Shown: positions 51,993 through 60,883, counted from the first letter of the stretch. The stretch is 64,000 nucleotides of DNA from Proteiniborus sp. MB09-C3 (GCF_030263895.1 NZ_CP127161.1:3162001-3226000), one strand, 5' to 3'. The notes: generated by a model from the letters alone, not told the origin. Numbers and translations are program-made.

Positions 51993-52715
51993 TTAACAAA
52001 ATAATTTCTTTTCTAATGCTTTTAGAACATCTTGCCTGTATTTTCTACCAATAGGTATTGCTTGTTCTATACCACGTAGTACCATTTCGTTATTATTTAT
52101 ATTTAGAAATTTTTCAGTATTTACTACAAAACCCTGATGACAACGTAAGAATATATTCTTGTCCAAAGACTCCATTATGGATTTTATTGTGCCACTGAAT
52201 TCATATTTGCCTACTTGAGTTAAAATATAGGTTTTTTTACCTTGTCGTTCAAAATAATAAATATCCTCATATTTCAAACTTACTATTCCTTGCCTTGTTC
52301 TATAAGAAAAGGTCTTATTCATATTGTTATACGCTCTTATTTCTTTGAGACGCAGATAGATCTTTTGCATCAAAATCCTGAAATTTTCATATGTAATAGG
52401 TTTTATAATATATTGAAAACTTTCTATTTGGAAAGCCTCTAAAGCATAACTTTTATATCCTGTTAAAAATACAATTATTGTGTCTTCATACCGTTCCCTA
52501 ATTTTCTTGCCTGTTTCTATACCATTTAATTCCCTCATTTCAATATCTAAAAAGATAATATCCATATGCTTATCCTTTATTAATTCCAGCAATTCTTCTC
52601 CACTATAGGCTTCGATTATTTTGACATCATAATCAATATCAATCCTGTTTATATATTCCTTAATGATATCTACATGGGTTTTATCGTCATCGCAGATTGC
52701 AATAATCAAATCCAT
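51993..52715 (-). CDS. agrA: AgrA-like LytTR response regulator
   Basis: 240-residue regulator: receiver domain with ICDDDKTH, phospho-acceptor in IIFLDIEMRELNG and Lys in YIIKPITYENF, followed by a LytTR DNA-binding domain (IYYFERQGKKTYI, FLRCHQGFVVNTEKF, IPIGRKYRQDVL). LytTR proteins of the AgrA type bind 9-bp direct repeats spaced 12 bp; such a pair is present upstream of agrBD at 54230-54260. GGGAGGT is before the ATG at 52715. Confidence 0.9.
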   Translation of the reverse strand: MDLIIAICDDDKTHVDIIKEYINRIDIDYDVKIIEAYSGEELLELIKDKHMDIIFLDIEMRELNGIETGKKIRERYEDTIIVFLTGYKSYALEAFQIESFQYIIKPITYENFRILMQKIYLRLKEIRAYNNMNKTFSYRTRQGIVSLKYEDIYYFERQGKKTYILTQVGKYEFSGTIKSIMESLDKNIFLRCHQGFVVNTEKFLNINNNEMVLRGIEQAIPIGRKYRQDVLKALEKKLFC

Positions 52716-52917
52716 ATGTCATACCTCCCATATAAATCTTATATCATTTATCATTATTCTATATGTAAATTGGATTACCTTCTTTTAATTTGAAAATTTT
52801 TGTCATTTGCTGAAATATTATAGAAAAACAGCTTTCTAATAAAATTAATTTCTTTGATGTTTGTAAATCTTTTAATTAGATCAATTTAATTATTATAAGA
52901 CTATAAAAAGCAATCAA

Positions 52918-52946
52918 TTGAATAATATTTCATAATATGGTAAAAT
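52918..52946 (+). promoter_or_regulatory. sigma-A type promoter
   Basis: -35 ttgaat (52918-52923), 17-bp spacer, -10 taaaat (52941-52946), 36 bp ahead of the small membrane-protein gene. Very good match to the vegetative consensus. Confidence 0.6.
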
Positions 52947-52982
52947 ATCAGTGAATCAAATAATATTTTTAGGGGGATTCCA

Positions 52983-53201
52983 ATGAATAAGCACAGTCAA
53001 TTTTCATTAATATTTTTAGGAGGGATACTATTACAATCAGTTTGTGTATTGGGAACTTGCATTTCAAGTTTGAGCAAATTCAACGAATTGTATAAAATTC
53101 TTTTTGGAGTTCTACTTATTCCTAATATTACAAGCTACCTTCTTATTATCACTGGTTTATTGGGTATCTTTAACATAAATATATTTAGGAAAGATACATA
53201 A
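52983..53201 (+). CDS. small membrane protein within the agr locus
   Basis: 72-residue hydrophobic protein with two membrane segments (FSLIFLGGILLQSVCVLGTC and ILFGVLLIPNITSYLLII, then LLGIFNI) and a short charged tail NIFRKDT. Not recognised. AGGGGGG seven bases before the ATG and a consensus promoter make it very likely real. It is transcribed divergently from agrA and towards agrD, separating the two halves of the agr locus; it may be a target or accessory of this system. Confidence 0.65.
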   Translation: MNKHSQFSLIFLGGILLQSVCVLGTCISSLSKFNELYKILFGVLLIPNITSYLLIITGLLGIFNINIFRKDT

Positions 53202-53249
53202 TTCTCCTCTTAAAATAAATATTTGATATACATACTAGGAGGTAATTTA

Positions 53250-53300
53250 ATGATATGTCCTTATTGCAATGAAACTATGAATCCTGAATCTGCTAATTAA
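53250..53300 (+). CDS. 16-residue CxxC peptide ORF
   Basis: MICPYCNETMNPESAN, then TAA. It is preceded by a strong Shine-Dalgarno (aggaggt, eight bases upstream) and lies 46 bp after the small membrane-protein gene. The sequence looks like the first half of a zinc-ribbon (CPYCN), so it could be a truncated gene or a true microprotein. Confidence 0.4.
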   Translation: MICPYCNETMNPESAN

Positions 53301-53332
53301 ATGCTATTTCAAAATAGATTAGCATAAACAAA

Positions 53333-53363
53333 AACAGCCCAAACTTTTTAAGTCTGAGCTGTT
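53333..53363 (-). terminator. terminator of agrBD
   Basis: Stem aacagc / gctgtt extended by tcaga/agtttg-type pairs, followed on the minus strand by TTTTTG. Almost identical to the terminator at 54268-54299 on the other side of agrBD. Confidence 0.6.
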
Positions 53364-53435
53364 TCAGTCCTACATGGGGCAAAGCAGTAATCCTATTTTT
53401 TATCCTTCTATGATAGTTTTTATAAATAATATTGA

Positions 53436-53555
53436 CTATTTCTTAGGAGATTTAGGCTGATATAAAAGACCTATGCAGTTAATATTTAATCCTAAGTTAG
53501 CAAAAGTCATAGCCACTGCTGCCACACCATTTAATAATCTAGTCTTTGCTTTCAT
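53436..53555 (-). CDS. agrD: AgrD-like cyclic autoinducer peptide precursor
   Basis: 39-residue precursor. An amphipathic N-terminal leader (MKAKTRLLNGVAAVAMTFAN) is followed by the likely autoinducer core NINCIGLLY with the ring-forming Cys at residue 27, then the charged recognition tail QPKSPKK. It begins one base after the agrB stop with its ribosome site (GAGGAGG) inside agrB. AgrB would cut after the core and close a thiolactone from Cys27 to the core's last residue. Too short for most gene finders. Confidence 0.85.
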   Translation of the reverse strand: MKAKTRLLNGVAAVAMTFANLGLNINCIGLLYQPKSPKK

Positions 53556-54152
53556 TTAATTCACCTCCTCATACGATTTTTTTCTTGCTATTAAAGGCGT
53601 CAATGTGATTCCCTCGCAGAGAAATCCCAGTGACACAATATTGCCATAAGTAATAAATGATTTATAAATTAATCCTAAGCTGATAGTAATTAAACTTCCT
53701 ATGATTATTACATATATACTTCTTTTCTTATAAAGCTTCTTCTCAAGTTCATTTAGTCGTTTATTCTCTGTATCAACTGGTGCAAATGCTAGAACTAAAA
53801 TAGCAGATATGATTAGCATGATAACTGAATATAATGGGGTGTGACTGATAGGTAAGGCTTTAGAAAGAAATATGAAAGAAAAAGTTATGATATTTGTAAT
53901 TACAAAACATTGCCAGAAAGATTCTAAATGTACCCCTCCAGCTTGAATTCTTAGCATGCTAAAAGCTAAAGTAAATGCAATAGCCTCTTTTACAACTCCT
54001 AATAATAGTGATATAATAAATAAACCTAGATATTTGATAATCGTAATCAATAAGATTTCAATTCCAAAAACATACATATCCATATTCTCTTCATCAATAG
54101 CATTGTTGTCTTTCATCTTCTTAAATATATAACAGGCCATTTGATTAATCAT
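53556..54152 (-). CDS. agrB: AgrB-like autoinducer processing protease
   Basis: 198-residue integral membrane Cys protease. The conserved block SMLRIQAGGVHLESFWQCF supplies catalytic His (GGVH) and Cys (QCF). Four to six membrane segments follow. It matures the AgrD peptide. The frame opens at 54203, but AGAGGAAAAT before the ATG at 54152 fits translation initiation better. It is transcribed with agrD; two direct repeats lie upstream that fit AgrA binding, so positive feedback is likely. Confidence 0.9.
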   Translation of the reverse strand: MINQMACYIFKKMKDNNAIDEENMDMYVFGIEILLITIIKYLGLFIISLLLGVVKEAIAFTLAFSMLRIQAGGVHLESFWQCFVITNIITFSFIFLSKALPISHTPLYSVIMLIISAILVLAFAPVDTENKRLNELEKKLYKKRSIYVIIIGSLITISLGLIYKSFITYGNIVSLGFLCEGITLTPLIARKKSYEEVN

Positions 54153-54229
54153 ATTTTCCTCTTCCCTTAGATTTTCAGATTTATTGTAATTCAAAAGTAC
54201 CATAATTTAATTCTTAGGACAACCCTTTT

Positions 54230-54260
54230 GGCATAAACGGTAGTCTAAAAGGCATAAACG
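54230..54260 (-). promoter_or_regulatory. paired LytTR-type direct repeats upstream of agrBD
   Basis: cgtttatgcc occurs twice on the minus strand (54251-54260 and 54230-54239), start to start exactly 21 bp. Two short direct repeats 12 bp apart on one face of the helix are the known arrangement of AgrA/LytTR sites. They stand about 80 bp upstream of the agrB start, next to an AT-rich -10 region. Confidence 0.5.
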
Positions 54261-54267
54261 ACATAAA

Positions 54268-54299
54268 AACAGCCCAAACATTTTTAAGTCTGAGCTGTT
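54268..54299 (-). terminator. terminator of the P-type ATPase gene
   Basis: aacagc / gctgtt stem with an extended imperfect helix and TTTTT on the minus strand after it. Stands just downstream of the ATPase stop codon at 54310; near-identical copy at 53333. Confidence 0.65.
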
Positions 54300-54309
54300 T
54301 TTTAACTAT

Positions 54310-56496
54310 CTATTTAACTTTCATAACTCTCATTGAATTAAGCACTGCTAATAATGCTACTCCTACATCTGCAAATACTGCTTCCCACATTGTAGCTACT
54401 CCAAAGGCACCTAGAGCTAAGACTATGGCCTTGACTCCTAGGGCTAAAACAATATTTTGAACGACTATTTTTTTAGTCTTTTTGGCTATAGATATTGCCT
54501 GTGAAAGCTTTGAAGGCTCGTCTGTCATCAGTACTACATCTGCTGCTTCTATAGCTGCATCTGAACCTAATCCTCCCATGGCAACACCTATATCTGCTCT
54601 TGCAAGTACTGGTGCGTCATTGATTCCATCTCCTACAAAGACTAATTTACCTTTTTCACCTTTTGCCCTGCTGATTTTCTCTAATACGTTTACTTTGTCC
54701 TCAGGTAGTAGCTCTGAATAATATTCGTCAAGCTTAAGCTCATTTGCAACCTGCTTAGCTACATTATCTAAATCACCTGTAAGCATCATAAGCTTTTTAA
54801 CGCCTTGATTTCTCAAGGACTCCATAGCCTTTGCTGAATCTTCTTTTAACATATCGGAAATAACTATACTTCCTGCAAGCTTCCCATCTATGGCTACATA
54901 AACTATAGTTCCTGACTTTTCAATTTGAGTAGCTGCTATACCTTCTCTTTCTAGTAGCTTTAAATTACCTGCTAATACAACACTGCCCTTTACATTGGCC
55001 TTTATACCATGCCCTGAAATTTCTTCATAGCTTTCAATCAAGCTTTCATCTATTTCTCCATTGAATTCTTCTATAATAGATTTTGCAATTGGGTGGTTTG
55101 AGTGAGTTTCTGCAATAGCAGCAGCTCTTAAAACTTCCTCTTTGGAAAATCCCTTCTCTACATTTATCTCTGATACTTTAAATACTCCCTTAGTCAATGT
55201 ACCTGTCTTATCAAATACAACTGTATCTACTTCATTTAATGCTTCTAGGTAGTTTCCACCTTTAACTAATATTCCTGATTTAGAAGCTCCACCTATACCT
55301 CCAAAGAATCCAAGTGGAATTGATATTACTAATGCACATGGACAAGATATTACTAAAAATATCAAAGCTCTATATATCCATTCTGAAAATGGATCTCCAG
55401 TAACTATAGGAGGTATAACAGCTACTAATGCTGCTCCAATAACTACAGCTGGAGTATAATATCTTGCAAATTTAGTAATGAAATTCTCTGTTGGTGCTTT
55501 TTTGCTGCTGGCATTTTGAACTAAATCTAGTATTCTTGAAACTGTAGATTCATTGAATTTCTTCTTTACCTCTATAGTCAATAATCCACTAGTATTCACA
55601 AATCCACTTAATATATCATCGCCAGCTTTTATTTTTCTAGGTACTGATTCTCCTGTAAGTGCAGAAGTATCAACCATTGATTCTCCTTCAACTACGATTC
55701 CATCTAATGCTACTCTCTCTCCTGGCTTAACTACTATATAATCTCCTATATTTACTGACTCTGGACTTACAACAACTAGGCCCTCATCAGTTCTTAGATT
55801 AGCATAATCTGGTCTAATGTTTAGAAGCGACTTAATAGATTTTCTTGAACGCTCAACTGCTATATCCTGGAACATCTCACCTATTTGATAAAATAGCATT
55901 ACCGCTACAGCCTCTGGATACTCTTTAACAGCAAAAGCTCCAACAGTTGCAATAGCCATTAAGAAATTTTCATCAAATACTTGACCTCTCGTTATATTTC
56001 TAACTGCTCTAAAAAGTACATCGCCACCTATTAGAAAATAGCTTATTACATATAGTGGCAATTGTATATTTACATTTTTATTTAGCATAAAACCAGCTAC
56101 GAATAAAATTGCTCCTACTCCAAGCCTTATAGTTTTTTTATTCAATAAGCCATGTCCACCTTCTCCATGGCTATGTCCATGGCCATGGCTGTGATCGTGC
56201 TCATGGTCATGACCAGAACAGCATTCACTTTTACTATGGCGATGACCATGTATCCCTAGCTCCTTTAAATCATTGTCGGTTTTAACGATGACATCTGGCT
56301 CCAATGTATTTACTATTTTCTTTATTTTATTTAGTATTACTTCAAAGTCCAGACCATTATTATACTCTACAGACATAATCTTAGTAGCAAAGCTAAAGCT
56401 TGCATTTTCAATCTCTTCCATAGATTTGACTTTATGTTCTATCTTTGCAGCACAATTAGCACAATTTAAGCCTTCTAATACGATATCCTTTCTCAC
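54310..56496 (-). CDS. Zn/Cd/Pb-type P1B ATPase
   Basis: 728-residue metal-exporting P-type ATPase. N-terminal HMA domain with GLNCANCAAKIE (CxxC), a His-rich linker (CCSGHDHEHDHSHGHGHSHG), eight membrane segments with the metal-gating SCPCALVIS, phosphorylation loop VVFDKTGTLTKG, HP-locus SNHPIAKSI and hinge VGDGINDAPVLA. The CPC plus His-rich linker and HMA site fit Zn/Cd/Pb export. GTG at 56496 lies nine bases after GGGGG and is preferred to TTG 56505. An ArsR-type operator overlaps its promoter. Confidence 0.9.
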   Translation of the reverse strand: MRKDIVLEGLNCANCAAKIEHKVKSMEEIENASFSFATKIMSVEYNNGLDFEVILNKIKKIVNTLEPDVIVKTDNDLKELGIHGHRHSKSECCSGHDHEHDHSHGHGHSHGEGGHGLLNKKTIRLGVGAILFVAGFMLNKNVNIQLPLYVISYFLIGGDVLFRAVRNITRGQVFDENFLMAIATVGAFAVKEYPEAVAVMLFYQIGEMFQDIAVERSRKSIKSLLNIRPDYANLRTDEGLVVVSPESVNIGDYIVVKPGERVALDGIVVEGESMVDTSALTGESVPRKIKAGDDILSGFVNTSGLLTIEVKKKFNESTVSRILDLVQNASSKKAPTENFITKFARYYTPAVVIGAALVAVIPPIVTGDPFSEWIYRALIFLVISCPCALVISIPLGFFGGIGGASKSGILVKGGNYLEALNEVDTVVFDKTGTLTKGVFKVSEINVEKGFSKEEVLRAAAIAETHSNHPIAKSIIEEFNGEIDESLIESYEEISGHGIKANVKGSVVLAGNLKLLEREGIAATQIEKSGTIVYVAIDGKLAGSIVISDMLKEDSAKAMESLRNQGVKKLMMLTGDLDNVAKQVANELKLDEYYSELLPEDKVNVLEKISRAKGEKGKLVFVGDGINDAPVLARADIGVAMGGLGSDAAIEAADVVLMTDEPSKLSQAISIAKKTKKIVVQNIVLALGVKAIVLALGAFGVATMWEAVFADVGVALLAVLNSMRVMKVK

Positions 56497-56547
56497 TATA
56501 ATCAATCCCCCTTGTTGTGTTATGTATCTATAATTAGTCTATCGGAA

Positions 56548-56569
56548 CATATGAACAACTGTTCATATG
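56548..56569 (-). promoter_or_regulatory. ArsR/SmtB-type operator
   Basis: 22-bp near-perfect palindrome: catatgaaca, two bases, tgttcatatg. This is the layout of SmtB/CzrA/CadC-type metal-sensor binding sites. It sits just downstream of the -10 box, where a repressor would block transcription until metal is present. A partial third arm (gttcatc) follows. Confidence 0.65.
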
Positions 56570-56582
56570 TTCATCTGATTAT

Positions 56583-56611
56583 AGTATACTACCTGAATAT
56601 ATTAATGTCAA
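56583..56611 (-). promoter_or_regulatory. promoter of the P-type ATPase gene
   Basis: On the minus strand: -35 ttgaca (56611-56606), 17-bp spacer, -10 tatact (56588-56583). The operator at 56548-56569 covers the start site region. Confidence 0.65.
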
Positions 56612-56639
56612 TAGTTAAAATCTCCATTTAAAAGTATTT

Positions 56640-56815
56640 TCGTATTGCCGTATTGTGTCTCTAGAAACACAATATTTTTGCATCAGGTTACTTTACTCCC
56701 ATGCTTCAAACCCAGTATTTCTGCTACGCTTGGTGGTTGGCTACAAAGCTCTTTGGTGATTACCTTGGCTGACTTTCACCAGCAAGTGTGGTCCGGCTTT
56801 ACTGGACGCATGTCA
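56640..56815. other. hairpin and GC-richer insert, probable element remnant
   Basis: A palindrome (tattgtgtctctagaaacac followed by aata) at about 56651-56674 is followed by about 120 bp that is distinctly richer in G and C than its surroundings (gcttggtggttggctac, accagcaagtgtggtccggc). It encodes nothing recognisable and resembles the end region of an insertion sequence. No transposase remains. Confidence 0.35.
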
Positions 56816-56846
56816 TAAAAAAAGAAGCATTAGTTTATCAATGCTC

Positions 56847-57398
56847 CTATCTTGCCGCTCTAAATATATGATTTATAAAATAAGAATGGGTTATCATAGA
56901 TGATGAAACTCCCAATATAATTCCTACTATTACATCAGAAGGATAATGAACAGCTAAATATATCCTAGAAATTCCCACTAAAAATGCTAATGTAATAAAT
57001 ATAATCATTAACTGTGGAAAATAATAGGTTAGTATTGTAGCCATGGAAAAGCTAGCTGTTGTATGCCCTGATGGGAATGAATAATCCTTTAAAACTATAT
57101 CAAAGGTTCTTATATTTTCTAAAATATTATACGGTCTCTCCCTAGTTAAGGCTCTCTTCAATACCTGAACAAAGACCTGACTGAAGGATAATGAGGCTAA
57201 TAATTCTATACCTAAATGTCTAGTTCTGCTAAAATTTATCACTATCAGTATTAAAGGCATAAGGCCTGAAAATATTAAGCCTCCAAGTTCAGTTATATGG
57301 GGCATTATAAAGTCTAGCACTTTACAGCTTAATCTAGTATTGCACATATGAAAAATCCTACTATCACCAAAGATAATAAATCTTTTTAAATATTTCAT
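56847..57398 (-). CDS. PAP2 family phosphatase
   Basis: 183-residue membrane phosphatase of the PAP2/BcrC type with five to six membrane segments. The three signature motifs are KRALTRERP (KxxxxxxRP), PSGHTTAS (PSGH) and SRIYLAVHYPSDV (SRxxxxxHxxxD). It should dephosphorylate undecaprenyl pyrophosphate or a similar lipid phosphate outside the membrane. The frame opens to 57536, but AAGGAAG a few bases before the ATGs at 57404/57398 marks the start. Confidence 0.85.
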   Translation of the reverse strand: MKYLKRFIIFGDSRIFHMCNTRLSCKVLDFIMPHITELGGLIFSGLMPLILIVINFSRTRHLGIELLASLSFSQVFVQVLKRALTRERPYNILENIRTFDIVLKDYSFPSGHTTASFSMATILTYYFPQLMIIFITLAFLVGISRIYLAVHYPSDVIVGIILGVSSSMITHSYFINHIFRAAR

Positions 57399-57563
57399 TA
57401 CCATCTTCCTTCTCGTTATATTGTCACGTACTACTATTATAGATATTATTGGTGGTTTTGTAAAATGTTTTTTGATTTTATAACATATTTTGTCATAGTG
57501 TAGTAGTGATTTGTTATTAATTATTAGACGTATCAAAAAGATAAATTACTGCAATAAATAAAT

Positions 57564-57791
57564 TTATGATTTTGTAAAAAATACAACCAATATGAATGTA
57601 ATAACTATAACACCTACTATGGAAGAAAATCTAATGTATTTTATGTAATCCTCACTTGGTTCTATATCGCCTTTATACATCCATCTTTTTCCCATCTTTG
57701 CGGCTTGTTCAGGATACATTATTGAATATATAAGCAAAGCATAAAATGGAATAAAAAAGATGATGGTAAGAAAATTTTCAAGAATTCTCAT
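57564..57791 (-). CDS. small two-span membrane protein
   Basis: 75-residue protein: a first membrane segment (FLTIIFFIPFYALLIYSIMY), a loop MGKRWMYKGDIEPSEDY, and a second membrane segment (SIVGVIVITFILVVFF). It resembles tiny DUF6199-type membrane proteins of Firmicutes; function unknown. AGGAGGAAGG lies directly before the ATG at 57791. Confidence 0.65.
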   Translation of the reverse strand: MRILENFLTIIFFIPFYALLIYSIMYPEQAAKMGKRWMYKGDIEPSEDYIKYIRFSSIVGVIVITFILVVFFTKS

Positions 57792-58045
57792 AGCCTTCCT
57801 CCTATCAATTATTCAAGTCTTGACGAATTAATTGAACTCATTAGAAAATGGATTATTATATATATATTTCTATCATATATAATAATATATCAGTTTCACA
57901 TACGAATTTTCACTATTGATAGAATTATGCTACAAATCATCAATATAATCATTAACTATATTAATCATTTACAAGCTGACTTTAAATATTTTTTATGATT
58001 AAATCAATATTTTAAATATAATTATTAATATTTTTAATTTTCCTA
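57792..58045. other. AT-rich divergent intergenic region
   Basis: About 250 bp between the small membrane-protein gene and the exporter promoter, nearly all A and T (tattatatatatatttctat, then atatataataatatat). No gene, repeat family or RNA recognised. Confidence 0.4.
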
Positions 58046-58074
58046 TTGACATTATTAATTTTATGGTTTATTAT
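58046..58074 (+). promoter_or_regulatory. promoter of the ABC-2 exporter operon
   Basis: -35 ttgaca (58046-58051), 17-bp spacer, -10 tattat (58069-58074), about 50 bp before the ATPase start. Strong consensus match. Confidence 0.6.
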
Positions 58075-58126
58075 TGACTCATACCAACATATGGAACTAA
58101 TAATAAACCTTGGGAGGTATGCCATC

Positions 58127-59140
58127 ATGTCAGATTATGCTATAGAAGTAACTAATCTTAAAAAAGAATTTGAAGTTAAAAAGAAAAGCCAGCCTTTTTG
58201 GAAAAGAAAAAAAGGTGATAAAGAAATGTTTATTGCGGTAAACAATGTAAACTTCGATGTTAAAAAAGGTGAAATATTTGGTTTTCTTGGACCAAACGGT
58301 GCAGGTAAAACCACTACTATTAAGATGATCTCTACTTTACTTAGACCATCATCGGGGGCTGTAAGAGTAAACGATATAGATGTGAATAAGAAACCATTAG
58401 AGGCCTTAAAAAATCTTGGAACAGTACTATCTGGTGAAAGAAGCACATATTGGAAGCTTACAGGAAGAGAAAACCTCAAATACTTTGCAGCCATGAACGG
58501 CATTACAGGAAAAGCTGCTGATGATAGGATAGATTCTCTCCTCAAAAGATTCAGTCTAGAAAAAAGGGCAGATGAAACTGTAGAAAAATATTCAACAGGT
58601 ATGAAACAAAGAGTAGCACTTGCAAAAGCCTTGATATCAGAGCCATCAATAGTAATACTTGATGAGCCAACCTCAGGATTAGATCCTCAATCAGCTAGAA
58701 ATCTTAGGGAGCTTATATTAGAAATAAAAGAAGAAGGAAGAACTATACTCCTAACAACTCACTACATGGAAGAGGCAGACCAGCTAAGTGATAGAATAGC
58801 GATAATAGATCATGGTAAAATAATAGCACTTGATACACCTCAAAATTTAAAGAAAAGCCTTAATAAAACTAATGTAGTATTGCTTGAACTGAACAACTGG
58901 AACGAAGACATCTCAAATAAAATTAAAGATATTAAATTCATTGAAAAAGTGAATTCTAAATTTAATGATACAACACAAAAATGGGAGGTCAAGGCTCATA
59001 TCCAAAATGGAAATGATACTATTAGCAGTTTAATATCTACCATAACTGCATCAGGTACTAAAATCAATAATTTTAGTACAGAAGAGCCAACTCTTGAGGA
59101 CGTGTTTATAAGTTTGACAGGAAAATCTCTTAGAGAATAG
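58127..59140 (+). CDS. ABC-2 exporter ATP-binding protein
   Basis: 337-residue ATPase of the DrrA/YhaQ-like class. Walker A GFLGPNGAGKTTT, Q-loop GTVLSGERSTYWK, signature YSTGMKQRVALA, Walker B SIVILDEPTSGLD and TTHYMEEADQLSD are present. A C-terminal domain of about 80 residues follows. The frame opens at 58046, but GGGAGG seven to ten bases before the ATG at 58127 is decisive. First gene of a three-gene operon with two permeases; such exporters often move drugs, lipids or peptides. Confidence 0.9.
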   Translation: MSDYAIEVTNLKKEFEVKKKSQPFWKRKKGDKEMFIAVNNVNFDVKKGEIFGFLGPNGAGKTTTIKMISTLLRPSSGAVRVNDIDVNKKPLEALKNLGTVLSGERSTYWKLTGRENLKYFAAMNGITGKAADDRIDSLLKRFSLEKRADETVEKYSTGMKQRVALAKALISEPSIVILDEPTSGLDPQSARNLRELILEIKEEGRTILLTTHYMEEADQLSDRIAIIDHGKIIALDTPQNLKKSLNKTNVVLLELNNWNEDISNKIKDIKFIEKVNSKFNDTTQKWEVKAHIQNGNDTISSLISTITASGTKINNFSTEEPTLEDVFISLTGKSLRE

Positions 59141-59151
59141 GAGGTGGAATA

Positions 59152-60024
59152 ATGGAAGCTATAGCTAATAAAAATAATCGCATTGCTATAAATGCAAAGC
59201 CCTCTATGATTACAGCAATAATATATATTTTTAAAAGAGATATGAAAATAATGTTTAGATATCCATCTTGGTTTATTCCAATGCTTATATGGCCAGTAAT
59301 ATTTCCCTTAGGCTTTATATTTACTGCCAAGGCATTGTCAGGAACTAGTGGTAATTCGCTAGAGACTTTTTTAGTTCATGCAGGCACTACCAATTTTACA
59401 ACGTACATGTTAATAGGTACTACTATGTGGATGTGGATAAATATAATGCTTTGGTCCTTTGGTAGCAGCCTAAGACAAGAGCAAATAAGAGGTACTCTCG
59501 AATCAAATTGGCTGTGTCCAGTTCCTAAGATAAGTCTATTGCTAGGATATTCGGTTTCACAATTAGTCATGAGTTTAGGTTATATTATAGTTGCAGTTAT
59601 AGAGTTTAAGCTTGTATACAATTTTGAAATTGTAGGCAGTCCACTGTTATCACTCTTAATCATTCTATTATCTATACCACCAATCTATGGAATTGGATTT
59701 ATATTTGCGAGTCTGGTAATGTGGGCAAAAGAGGCTAATTCAATGGTTTTTCTAGTTCGAGGAATTATGTCCATATTCTGTGGAATAACTTACCCACTTG
59801 CAGTACTTCCAAATTGGATGGCTAGTGTGTCTAATATGATACCTCTAACCTATAGTATAAGAGCCCTTAGAGCAGTAGTATTATCAGGTGCGAATATGAA
59901 CGACATTAAAACAGAAATTTCTGCTCTTATAATATTTGGACTTATATTAATGACAACGGGAATATTAGCATTTCTATTTACTCAAAAGAAGGTAAGAGAT
60001 ACAGGCTCTTTGGGACACTACTAA
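59152..60024 (+). CDS. ABC-2 type permease (first)
   Basis: 290-residue exporter permease with six membrane segments. The IFKRDMKIMFRYPSWFIPML start is the typical cytoplasmic entry helix, and GTLESNWLCPVPKISLLLGY is the coupling loop with the conserved Glu. AGGAGGTG lies five bases before the ATG at 59152. Its sequence is clearly related to the next permease (both have IESNWL.PVP), so the transporter is likely a heterodimer. Confidence 0.85.
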   Translation: MEAIANKNNRIAINAKPSMITAIIYIFKRDMKIMFRYPSWFIPMLIWPVIFPLGFIFTAKALSGTSGNSLETFLVHAGTTNFTTYMLIGTTMWMWINIMLWSFGSSLRQEQIRGTLESNWLCPVPKISLLLGYSVSQLVMSLGYIIVAVIEFKLVYNFEIVGSPLLSLLIILLSIPPIYGIGFIFASLVMWAKEANSMVFLVRGIMSIFCGITYPLAVLPNWMASVSNMIPLTYSIRALRAVVLSGANMNDIKTEISALIIFGLILMTTGILAFLFTQKKVRDTGSLGHY

Positions 60025-60043
60025 TATTGAAAGGAGTATTTTT

Positions 60044-60883
60044 ATGGATACAAATAGATTTAGAAATTATATTTTGGCTATATTAGCTATTACTAGAAAA
60101 GATATTAAAGTATTCTTTAGATATCCTGTAAATGCACTGTTTAGAATTGTAGAACCAATAATGTGGATAACTCCAGTATACTTTTTAGCTAAATCATTTC
60201 AGATAGCTGGGGAAAATGTAGGCTTTGCACAGTATACCGGTACTACTGACTACATGGCATTTCTAATACTAGGTAGTATTGTTAGCAGTTTTGTTAGTGC
60301 TGTGTTATGGGGCATGGGATTTTCACTTAAAAATGAAATGGATTCAGGTGTTATAGAGTCAAATTGGCTGACACCAGTACCATTATGGGTACAGCTCATA
60401 GGCAGGTCTTTGTTTTCTCTTTTTATTACTACATTGAATTCTCTATCAGTAGCTTTTCTTGTGTGGCTATTATTTGGATTTAATATAGTTGCTAGTGGAA
60501 TACTTCCTGCTATAATCACTCTTATTCCTCTATTAATAGCTCTTTACGGTCTGGGATTTGGAATAGCCTCTTTAGTTCTAATCACTAATAACGCTAATAA
60601 TATTATAGATATAAGTAACTTTATTCTTAACACTATATGTGGAAGCGACTTTCCTATAATAGTACTTCCAAGGTTCATCCTAGCATTATCCCTTTCACTT
60701 CCTTTGACTTATGGATATGATGCAATAAGAGGAATAATGTTAGGAACAAATACACTGCTTCCTATTCACATGGAACAACTCATACTAATAGGCTTTATGG
60801 TAGTAGGACTAATACTTGGTCATTATATTTTGAAAAAAGTAGAAAAACATTGTAAAACAATTGGAAATATAGGTTTTCATTAG
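60044..60883 (+). CDS. ABC-2 type permease (second)
   Basis: 279-residue partner permease with six membrane segments: AITRKDIKVFFRYPVNALFR at the start, GVIESNWLTPVPLWVQLIGR as coupling loop and PIIVLPRFILALSLSLPLTY before the last segments. AAAGGAG precedes the ATG at 60044. Last gene of the exporter operon; a hairpin terminator follows directly. Substrate not predictable. Confidence 0.85.
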   Translation: MDTNRFRNYILAILAITRKDIKVFFRYPVNALFRIVEPIMWITPVYFLAKSFQIAGENVGFAQYTGTTDYMAFLILGSIVSSFVSAVLWGMGFSLKNEMDSGVIESNWLTPVPLWVQLIGRSLFSLFITTLNSLSVAFLVWLLFGFNIVASGILPAIITLIPLLIALYGLGFGIASLVLITNNANNIIDISNFILNTICGSDFPIIVLPRFILALSLSLPLTYGYDAIRGIMLGTNTLLPIHMEQLILIGFMVVGLILGHYILKKVEKHCKTIGNIGFH

